From NCBI GenBank assembly GCA_033782935.1, contig JAWQEG010000501.1, positions 2,392,501 through 2,456,500 of the forward strand: DNA of 64,000 nucleotides, read 5' to 3'. Below the pieces are notes generated by a model. The model saw nothing but the letters and a program-made list of their open reading frames with translations. It did no database searches and was not told the origin of the DNA. The position numbers were made by a program, and so were the translations under genes. The DNA is from Petrolisthes cinctipes. Lineage: Eukaryota > Arthropoda > Malacostraca > Decapoda > Porcellanidae. Numbering within the stretch: the first letter of the stretch is position 1; each line of letters opens with the position of its first letter. Positions 1 to 9,300 of this stretch are shown piece after piece.

Positions 1-148
1 TCGATATCTCAAATTCAGTCCCAAAACACCCGAAAATTCGATATTTAGGGGTCCCAGAAGCGATCTGTACATGCCTACTCCGTGTTAGAGTATTTTCAAA
101 ATACATGCTCAAAACATACTGAAAATCGATCTTTTAGGTGCACAAAAG
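1..148 (+). repeat. Monomer class A (148 bp, 29-bp internal deletion)
   Basis: Class A begins TCGATATCTCAAATTC. Classes B and C carry 29 further bases between GATAT and CTCAAATTC, including the GTGCATGCAT and GTACCCGTTT words. The arithmetic is exact: 177 minus 29 is 148. The missing segment is bounded by ATAT on both sides, so one copy of ATAT was retained. Class A usually keeps the CpG forms ATTCGATATT, GCGATCTG and CTCCGTG that class C lacks. It ends in AGGTGCACAAAAG, AGGTGCCCAAAAG or AGGTGCCCATAAG before monomer B. It is the regular first member of each HOR. Confidence 0.93.
90..104. other. 15-bp dyad in monomer A (GTATTTT-C-AAAATAC)
   Basis: The sequence is a perfect inverted repeat with 7-bp arms around one C. 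It recurs at the same place in most A and B monomers throughout the window. In the B subtype with the AATTCAGG word the dyad is broken at one pair. It could extrude a small hairpin or be a site for a dimeric DNA-binding protein, but neither is shown by sequence alone. Confidence 0.85.
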
Positions 149-324
149 TCGATATGTGCATGCATCTTCAGTACCCGTTTATATTTCAAATTCAGGCTCA
201 AAACACCCGAAAATTCGATATTTTCGGGTCCCAGAAGCAATCTGTACATGCCTACTCAGTGTTAGAGTATTTTCAAAATAGAGGCCCAAAACATGCTGAA
301 AATCGATATTTTAGATGCCCAAAG
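149..324 (+). repeat. Monomer class B (176 bp)
   Basis: Class B begins TCGATATGTGCATGCATC and is full length. Two main subtypes occur. One has CAGGCTCAAAACACCC followed by GCAATCTG and an AATACAGGCCC word after the dyad. The other has CTGGCCCTAAACACCC followed by GCGATCTG and an AATTCAGGCCC word. The subtypes are interspersed across the window. This particular copy has two private differences: AATAGAGG instead of AATACAGG, and TTTTCGGG instead of TTTTGGGG near 221-228. Confidence 0.92.
152..165. other. 14-bp alternating purine-pyrimidine tract (first copy)
   Basis: The word ATATGTGCATGCAT alternates strictly purine-pyrimidine for 14 bases and includes the perfect 8-bp palindrome TGCATGCA. 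Class C carries ATATGTGCATGTAT at the same place, also strictly alternating. The tract is absent from class A because it lies within the 29 bp missing there, and a separate 9-bp deletion variant removes its centre in a few C copies after 43.7 kb. Alternating tracts can adopt left-handed DNA under supercoiling; that it does so here is only a possibility. It recurs in nearly every full-length monomer. Confidence 0.8.
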
Positions 325-501
325 TCAATATGTGCATGTATCTTCTGAACCCGTTTATATCACAAATTCAGGCTCAAAACACCCGAAAATTGAATATTTT
401 GGGGTCCCAGAAGCAATCTGTACATGCCTACACAGTGCTAGAATATTTTCAAAATATAGGCTAAAAACATGCTAAAAATCGATCTTTTAGGTGCCAAAAA
501 A
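325..501 (+). repeat. Monomer class C (177 bp)
   Basis: Class C begins TCAATATGTGCATGTATC, carries ATTCAATATT and GCAATCTG, and has CAGTGCTAGAATATTTTC rather than CGTGTTAGAGTATTTTC. The dyad is followed by AATATAGGCTAAAAACATGCTAAAAATCG. It closes the HOR and is followed by monomer A. Compared with A, three CpG sites appear as CpA (TCG to TCA at the start, ATTCGAT to ATTCAAT, GCGATC to GCAATC). This copy has private changes in the ACCCGTTT region (GAACCC, ATCACAAATTC) shared with copies near 3144, 4637 and 6130. Confidence 0.92.
443..457. other. 15-bp dyad in monomer C (ATATTTT-C-AAAATAT)
   Basis: This is the class C counterpart of the dyad at 90-104. Relative to A, the outer base on the left changed from G to A and the outer base on the right from C to T, so the arms still pair perfectly. 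It recurs in most C monomers. Confidence 0.85.
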
Positions 502-3111
502 TCGATATCTCAAATTCATTCCCAAAACACCCGAAAATTCGATATTTAGAGGTCCCAGAAGGTATCTGTACATGCCTACTCCGTGTTAGAGTATTTTCAA
601 AATTCAGGCCAAAAACATACTGAAAATCGATCTTTTAGGTGCCCATAAGTCGATATGTGCATGCATCTTCTGTACCCGTTTATATCTCAAATTCTGGCCC
701 TAAACACCCGAAAATTCAATATTTTGGGGTCCCAGAAGCGATCTGTACATGCCTACTCCGTGTTAGAGTATTTTCAAAATACAGGCCCAAAACATGCTGA
801 AAATTGATATTTTAGATGCCCAAAGTCAATATGTGCATGTATCTTCTGTACCCGTTTATATCTCAAATTCAGGCTCAAAACACCCGAAAATTCAATATTT
901 TGGGGTCCCAGAAGCAATCTGTACATGCCTACACAGTGCTAGAATATTTTCAAAATATAGGCTAAAAACATGCAAAATATCGACATTTTAGGTGCCAAAA
1001 AATCGATATCTCAAATTCAGTCCCAAAACACCCGAAAATTCGATATTTAGAGGTCCCAGAAGGTATCTGTACATTCCTACTCCGTGTTAGAGTATTTTCA
1101 AAATTCAGGCCCAAAACATGCTGAAAATCGATATTTTTGGTGCCCAAAGTCAATATGTGCATGTATCTTCTGTACCCGTTTATATCTCAAATTCAGGCTC
1201 AAAACACCCGAAAATTCAATATTTTGGGGTCCCAGAAGCAATCTGTACATGCCTACACAGTGCTAGAATATTTTCAAAATATAGGCTAAAAACATACTAA
1301 AAATCGATATTATAGGTGCCAAAAAATCGATATCTCAAATTTAGTCCCATAACACCCGAAAATTCGATATTTAGAGGTCCCAGAAGCGATCTGTACATGC
1401 CTACTCCGTGTTAGAGTATTTTCAAAATACATGCTGAAAACATACTGAAAATCGATCATTTAGGTGCACAAAAGTCGATATGTGCATCCATCTTCAGTAC
1501 CCGTTTATATCTCAAATTCAGGCTCAAAACACCCGAAAATTCAATATTTTGGGGTCCCAGAAGCAATCTGTACATGCCTACTCAGTGTTAGAGTATTTTC
1601 AAAATACAGGCCCAAAACATGCTGAAAATCGATATTTTAGATGCCCAAAGTCAATATGTGCATGTATCTTCTGTACCCGTTTATATCTCAAATTCAAGCT
1701 CAAAACACCCGAAAATTCAATATTTTGGGGTCCCAGAAGCAATCTGTACATGCCTACACAGTGCTAGAATATTTTCAAAATATAGGCTAAAAACATGCTA
1801 AAAATCGACATTTTAGGTGCCAAAAAATCGATATCTCAAATTCAGTCCCAAAACACCCGAAAATTCGATATTTAGAGGTCCCAGAAGGTATCTGTACATG
1901 CCTACTCCGTGTTAGAGTATTTTCAAAATACAGGCCAAAAACATGCTCAAAATCGATGTTTTAGGTGCCCAAAAGTCGATATGTACATGCATCTTCTGTA
2001 CCCGTTTATATCTCAAATTCTGGCCCTAAAAACCCGAAAATTCGATATTTTGGGGTCCCAGAAGCGATCTGTACATGCCTACTCCGTGTTAGAGTATTTT
2101 CAAAATTCAGGCCCAAAACATGCTGAAAATCGATATTTTTGGTGCCCAATGTCAATATGTGCATGTATCTTCTGTACCCGTTTATATCTCAAATTCAGGC
2201 TCAAAACACCCGATAATTCAATATTTTGGGGTCCCAGAAGCAATCTGTACATGCCTACTCAGTGCTAGAAAATTTTCAAAATATAGGCTAAAAACATGCT
2301 AAAAATCGACATTTTAGGTGCCAAAAAATCGATATCTCAAATTTAGTCCCATAACACCCGAAAATTCCATATTTAGAGGTCCCAGAAGGTATCTGTACAT
2401 GCCTACTCCGTGTTAGAGTATTTTCAAAATTCAGGCCAAAAACATACTGAAAATCGATCTTTTAGGTGCCCATAAGTCGATATGTGCATGCATCTTCTGT
2501 ACCCGTTTATATCTCAAATTCTGGCCCTAAACACCCGAAAATTCAATATTTTGGGGTCCCAGAAGCGATCTGTACATGCCTACTCCGTGTTAGAGTATTT
2601 TCAAAATTCAGGCTCAAAACATGCTGAAAATCGATATTTTTGGTGCCCAAAGTCAATTTGTGCATGTATCTTCTGTACCCGTTTATATCGCAAATTCAGG
2701 CTCAAAACACCCGAAAATTCAATATTTTGGGGTCCCAGAAGCAATCTGTACAGTGCTAGAATATTTTCAAAATATAGGCTAAAAACATGCTAAAAATCGA
2801 TCTTTTAGGTGCCAAAAAGTCGATATCTCAAATTCAGTCCCAAAACACCCGAAAATTCGATATTTAGGGGTCCCAGAAGCGATCTGTACATGCCTACTCC
2901 GTGTTAGAGTATTTTCAAAATACATGCTCAAAACATACTGAAAATCGATCTTTTAGGTGCACAAAAGTCGATATGTGCATGCATCTTCAGTACCCGTTTA
3001 TATTTCAAATTCAGGCTCAAAACACCCGAAAATTCGATATTTTGGGGTCCCAGAAGCAATCTGTACATGCCTACTCAGTGTTAGAGTATTTTCAAAATAG
3101 AGGCCCAAAAC

Positions 3112-6100
3112 ATGCTGAAAATCGATATTTTAGATGCCCAAAGTCAATATGTGCATGTATCTTCTGAACCCGTTTATATCACAAATTCAGGCTCAAAACA
3201 CCCGAAAATTGAATATTTTGGGGTCCCAGAAGCAATCTGTACATGTCTACACAGTGCTAGAATATTTTCAAAATATAGGCTAAAAACATGCTAAAAATCG
3301 ATCTTTTAGGTGCCAAAAAATCGATATCTCAAATTCATTCCCAAAACACCCGAAAATTCGATATTTAGAGGTCCCAGAAGGTATCTGTACATGCCTACTC
3401 CATGTTAGAGTATTTTCAAAATTCAGGCCAAAAACATACTGAAAATCGATCTTTTAGGTGCCCATAAGTCGATATGTGCATGCATCTTCTGTACCCGTTT
3501 ATATCTCAAATTCTGGCCCTAAACACCCGAAAATTCAATATTTTGGGGTCCCAGAAGCGATCTGTACATGCCTACTCCGTGTTAGAGTATTTTCAAAATT
3601 CAGGCTCAAAACATGCTGAAAATCGATATTTTTGGTGCCCAAAGTCAATTTGTGCATGTATCTTCTGTACCCGTTTATATCTCAAATTCAGGCTCAAAAC
3701 ACCCGAAAATTCAATATTTTGGGGTCCCAGAAGCAATCTGTACAGTGCTAGAATATTTTCAAAATATAGGCTAAAAACATGCTAAAAATCGATCTTTTAG
3801 GTGCCAAAAAGTCGATATCTCAAATTCAGTCCCAAAACACCCGAAAATTCGATATTTAGGGGTCCCAGAAGCGATCTGTACATGCATACTCCGTGTTAGA
3901 GTATTTTCAAAATACATGCTCAAAACATACTGAAAATCGATCTTTTAGGTGCACAAAAGTCGATATGTGCATGCATCTTCAGTTCCTGTTTATATTTCAA
4001 ATTCAGGCTCAAAACACCCGAAAATTCGATATTTTGGGGTCCCAGAAGCAATCTGTACATGCCTACTCAGTGTTAGAGTATTTTCAAAATAGAGGCCCAA
4101 AACATGCTGAAAATCGATATTTTAGATGCCCAAAGTCAATATGTGCATGTATCTTCTGTACCCGTTTATATCTCAAATTCAGGCTCAAAACACCCGAAAA
4201 TTCAATATTTTGGGGTCCCAGAAGCAATCTGTACATGCCTACACAGTGCTAGAATATTTTCAAAATATAGGCTAAAAACATGCTAAAAATCGACATTTTT
4301 GGTGCCAAAAAATCGATATCTCAAATTCAGTCCCAAAACACCCGAAAATTCGATATTTAGAGGTCCCAGAAGGTATCTGTACATGCCTACTCCGTGTTAG
4401 AGTATTTTCAAAATACAGGCCTAAAACATACTGAAAATCGATCTTTTAGGTGCCCAAAAGTCGATATGTGCATGCATCTTCTGTACCCGTTTATATCTCA
4501 AATTCTGGCCCTAAACACCCGAAAATTCGATATTTTGGGGTCCCAGAAGCGATCTGTACATGCCTACTCCGTGTTAGAGTATTTTCAAAATTCAGGCCCA
4601 AAACATGCTGAAAATCGATATTTTAGATGCCCAAAGTCAATATGTGCATGTATCTTCTGAACCCGTTTATATCACAAATTCAGGCTCAAAACACCCGAAA
4701 ATTGAATATTTTGGGGTCCCAGAAGCAATCTGTACATGCCTACACAGTGCTAGAATATTTTCAAAATATAGGCTAAAAACATGCTAAAAATCGATCTTTT
4801 AGGTGCCAAAAAATCGATATCTCAAATTCATTCCCAAAACACCCGAAAATTCGATATTTAGAGGTCCAAGAAGGTATCTGTACATGCCTACTCCGTGTTA
4901 GAGTATTTTCAAAATTCAGGCCAAAAACATACTGAAAATCGATCTTTTAGGTGCCCATAAGTCGATATGTGCATGCATCTTCTGTACCCGTTTATATCTC
5001 AAATTCTGGCCCTAAACACCCGAAAATTCAATATTTTGGGGTCCCAGAAGCGATCTGTACATGCCTACTCCGTGTTAGAGTATTTTCAAAATTCAGGCTC
5101 AAAACATGCTGAAAATCAATATTTTTGGTGCCCAAAGTCAATTTGTGCATGTATCTTCTGTACCCGTTTATATCTCAAATTCAGGCTCAAAACACCCGAA
5201 AATTCAATATTTTGGGGTCCCAGAAGCAATCTGTACAGTGCTAGAATATTTTCAAAATATAGGCTAAAAACATGCTAAAAATCGATCTTTAAGGTGCCAA
5301 AAAGTCGATATCTCAAATTCAGTCCCAAAACACCCGAAAATTCGATATTTAGGGGTCCCAGAAGCGATCTGTAGATGCATACTCCGTGTTAGAGTATTTT
5401 CAAAATACATGCTCAAAACATACTGAAAATCGATCTTTTAGGTGCACAAAAGTCGATATGTGCATGCATCTTCAGTACCCGTTTATATTTCAAATTCAGG
5501 CTCAAAACACCCGAAAATTCGATATTTTGGGGTCCCAGAAGCAATCTGTACATGCCTACTCAGTGTTAGAGTATTTTCAAAATAGAGGCCCAAAACATGC
5601 TGAAAATCGATATTTTAGATGCCCAAAGTCAATATGTGCATGTATCTTCTGTACCCGTTTATATCTCAAATTCAGGCTCAAAACACCCGAAAATTCAATA
5701 TTTTGGGGTCCCAGAAGCAATCTGTACATGCCTACACAGTGCTAGAATATTTTCAAAATATAGGCTAAAAACATGCTAAAAATCGACATTTTTGGTGCCA
5801 AAAAATCGATATCTCAAATTCAGTCCCAAAACACCCGAAAATTCGATATTTAGAGGTCCCAGAAGGTATCTGTACATGCCTACTCCGTGTTAGAGTATTT
5901 TCAAAATACAGGCCTAAAACATACTGAAAATCGATCTTTTAGGTGCCCAAAAGTCGATATGTGCATGCATCTTCTGTACCCGTTTATATCTCAAATTCTG
6001 GCCCTAAACACCCGAAAATTCGATATTTTGGGGTCCCAGAAGCGATCTGTACATGCCTACTCCGTGTTAGAGTATTTTCAAAATTCAGGCCCAAAACATG

Positions 6101-6340
6101 CTGAAAATCGATATTTTAGATGCCCAAAGTCAATATGTGCATGTATCTTCTGAGCCCGTTTATATCACAAATTCAGGCTCAAAACACCCGAAAATTCAAT
6201 ATTTTGGGGTCCCAGAAGCAATCTGTACATGCCTACACAGTGCTAGAATATTTTCAAAATATAGGCTAAAAACATGCTAAAAATCGATCTTTTAGGTGCC
6301 AAAAAATCGATATCTCAAATTCATTCCCAAAACACCCGAA
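3112..6340 (+). repeat. 1,493-bp nine-monomer super-HOR, about 2.2 copies
   Basis: Copies begin at about 3112 and 4605, with a partial third from 6098 to about 6340. Equivalent points recur at exactly 1,493 bp: A-monomer starts at 3812 and 5305, TGTACAGTGCTAG (10-bp-deleted C) near 3740 and 5231, and the GGCCTAAAACATAC word near 4420 and 5913. Each unit comprises two 501-bp and one 491-bp trimer. The third copy stops matching when the AGAGGTCC word is replaced by AGGGGTCC near 6353. Confidence 0.85.
3321..3811 (+). repeat. Short HOR unit, 491 bp (reference copy)
   Basis: This trimer consists of A (3321-3468, 148 bp), B (3469-3644, 176 bp) and a shortened C (3645-3811, 167 bp). The C monomer reads ATCTGTACAGTGCTAG where the full form reads ATCTGTACATGCC, then TACACAGTGCTAG, so 10 bp are missing. 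The break is flanked by ACA on both sides. I noted more than 40 copies of the same junction across the window, at intervals from 2748 to 62812. Confidence 0.92.
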
Positions 6341-6380
6341 AATTCGATATTTAGGGGTCCCAGAAGCAATCTGTACATGC

Positions 6381-9300
6381 CTACTCGGTGTTAGAGTATT
6401 TTCAAAATACAGGCCTAAAACATGCTGAAAATCGATATTTTAGATGCTCAAAGTCAATATGTGCATGTATCTTCTGTACCCGTTTATATCTCAAATTCAG
6501 GCTCAAAACACCCGAAAATTCAATATTTTGCGGTCCCAGAAGCAATCTGTACATGCCTACACAGTGCTAGAATATTTTCAAAATATAGGCTAAAAACATG
6601 CTAAAAATCGACATTTTAGGTGCCAAAAAATCGATATATCAAATTCAGTCCCAAAACACCCGAAAATTCGATATTTAGAGGTCCCAGAAGGTATATGTAC
6701 ATGCCTACTCCGTGTTAGAGTATTTTCAAAATACAGGCCAAAAACATACTGAAAATCGATCTTTTAGGTGCACAAAAGTCGATATGTGCATGCATCTTCA
6801 GTACCCGTTTATATCTCAAATTCAGGCTCAAAACACCCGAAAATTCAATATTTTGGGGTCCCAGAAGCAATCTGTACATGCCTACTCAGTGTTAGAGTAT
6901 TTTCAAAATACAGCCCTAAAACATGCTGAAAATCGATATTTTAGATGCCCAAAGTCAATATGTGCATGTATCTTCTGTACCCGTTTATATATCAAATTCA
7001 GGCTCAAAACACCCGAAAATTCAATATTTTGGGGTCCCAGAAGCAATCTGTACATGCCTACACAGTGCTAGAATATTTTCAAAATATAGGCTAAAAACAT
7101 GCTAAAAATCGACATTTTAGGTGCCAAAATATCGATATCTCAAATTCAGTCCCAAAACACCCGAAAATTCGATATTTAGAGGTCCCAGAAGGTATCTGTA
7201 CATGCCTACTACGTGTTAGAGTATTTTCAAAATACAGGCCAAAAACATGCTCAAAATCGATATTTTTGGTGCCCAAAGTCAATATGTGCATGTATCTTCT
7301 GTACCCGTTTATATCTCAAATTCAGGCTCAAAACACCCGAAAATTCAATATTTTGGGGTCCCAGAAGCAATCTGTACATGCCTACTCAGTGCTAGAAAAT
7401 TTTCAAAATATAGGCTAAAAACATGCTAAAAATCGACATTTTAGGTGCCAAAAAATCGATATCTCAAATTCAGTCCCAAAACACCCGAAAATTCGATATT
7501 TAGAGGTCCCAGAAGGTATCTGTACATGCCTACTCCTTGTTAGAGTATTTTCAAAATACAGGCCAAAAACATACTGAAAAACGATCTTTTAGGTGCCCAA
7601 AAGTCGATATGTGCATGCATATTCTGTACCCGTTTATATCTCAAATTCTGGCCCTAAACACCCTAAAATTCGATATTTTGGGGTCCCAGAAGCAACCTGT
7701 ACATGCCTACTCAGTGTTAGAGTATTTTCAAAATTCCGGCCCAAAACATGCTGAAAATCGATATTTTTGGTGCCCAAAGTCAATATGTGCATGTATCTTC
7801 TATACCCGTTTATATCTCAAATTCAATCTCAAAACACCCGAAAATTCAATATTTTGGGGTCCCAGAAGCAATCTGTACATGCCTACTCAGTGCTAGAATA
7901 ATTTCAAAATATAGGCTAAAAATATGCTAAAAATCGATCTTTTAGGTGCCAAAAAGTCGATATCTCAAATTCAGTCCCAAAACACCAGAAAATTCAATAT
8001 TTAGGGGTCCCAGAAGCAATCTGTACATGCCTAGGCACTCAGTGTTAGAGTATTTTCAAAATACAGGCCCAAAACATGCTGAAAATCGATATTTTTGGTG
8101 CCCAAAGTTTTGTGCAAATGTGCATGTATCTTCTGTACCCATTTATATCTCAAGTTCAGGCTCAAAACACCCGAAAATTCAATATTTTGGGGTCCCAGAA
8201 GCAATCTGTACAGTGCTAGAATATTTTCAAAATATAGGCTAAAAACATGCTAAAAATCGATCTTTTAGGTGCCAAAAAGTCGATATATCAAATTCAGTCC
8301 CAAAACACCCGAAAATTCGATATTTAGGGTTCCCAGAAGCGATCTGTACATGCCTACTCCGTGTTAGAGTATTTTCAAAATACATGCTCAAAACATACTG
8401 AAAATCGATCTTTTAGGTGCACAAAAGTCGATATGTGCATGCATCTTCAGTACCCGTTTATATCTCAAATTCAGGCTCAAAACACCCGAAAATTCAATAT
8501 TTTGGGGTTCCAAAAGCAATCTGTACATGCCTACTCAGTGTTAGAGTATTTTCAAAATACAGGCCCAAAACATGCTGAAAATCGATATTTTAGATGCCCA
8601 AAGTCAATATGTGCATGTATCTTCTGTACCCGTTTATATCTCAAATTCAGGCTCAAAACACCCGAAAATTCAATATTTTGGGGTCCCAGAAGCAATCTGT
8701 ACATGCCTACACAGTGCTAGCATATTTTCAAAATATAGGCTAAAAACATGCTAAAAATCGATCTTTTAGTTGCCAAAAAGTCGATATCTCAAATTCAGTC
8801 CCAAAACACCCGAAAATTCGATATTTAGGGGTCCCAGAAGCGATCTGTACATGCCTACTCCGTGTTAGAGTATTTTCAAAATACATGCTCAAAACATACT
8901 GAAAATCGATCTTTTAGGTGCACAAAAGTCGATATGTGCATGCATCTTCAGTACCCGTTTATATCTCAAATTCAGGCTCAAAACACCCGAAAATTCGATA
9001 TTTTGGGTTCCCAGAAGCAATCTGTACATGCCTACTCTGTGTTAGAGTATTTTCAAAATACAGGCCCAAAACATGCTAAAAATCGATATTTTAGATGTCC
9101 AAAGTCAATATGTGCATGTATCTTCTGTACCCGTTTATATCTCAAATTCAGGCTCAAAACACCCGAAAATTCAATATTTTGGGGTCCCAGAAGCAATCTG
9201 TACAGTGCTAGAATATTTTCAAAATATAGGCTAAAAACATGCTAAAAATCGATCTTTTAGGTGCCAAAAAGTCGATATATCAAATTCAGTCCCAAAACAC

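Larger units (their letters stand above)
1..501 (+). repeat. Canonical 501-bp trimeric HOR unit (A-B-C)
   Basis: This is the first complete higher-order unit in the window and serves as a reference. It contains monomer A (1-148), monomer B (149-324) and monomer C (325-501), totalling 501 bp. An independent unit at 2820-3320 has the same three lengths (148, 176, 177). 501-bp spacing recurs across the window wherever A-B-C order is kept, for example between the dyads that start each unit near 4394 and 5887-6388. The three classes differ at fixed diagnostic sites: the start word, the word after CAAATTC (AGTCCC, AGGCTC or TGGCCC), the bases before GATCTG, and the word after the dyad. Confidence 0.95.
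1..6380 (+). repeat. Sub-array 1: 501/491-bp trimers with 2,819- and 1,493-bp periods
   Basis: This stretch alternates 501-bp and 491-bp A-B-C units. The segment 1-776 matches 2820-3595 at a spacing of 2,819 bp, including the shared variants TTCATTCCC and GTGCCCATAAG; the copies part at the word after the dyad (AATACAGG versus AATTCAGG). From about 3112 the period becomes 1,493 bp (501+501+491, nine monomers): landmarks at 3112, 4605 and 6098 share the class C variants GAACCC or GAGCCC and ATCACAAATTC. Nothing other than satellite is present. Confidence 0.85.

Noticed and set aside
664..720. CCCTAAA plant-type telomere heptamer in the TGGCCCTAAACACCC subtype
   Set aside because: It is a single heptamer arising from CCCAAAA or CTCAAAA variants of the same site, with no tandem run of heptamers anywhere.
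962..1162. Minus-strand open frames of 60-99 codons
   Set aside because: They are shadows of the same repeat on the other strand, with no independent coding signal.
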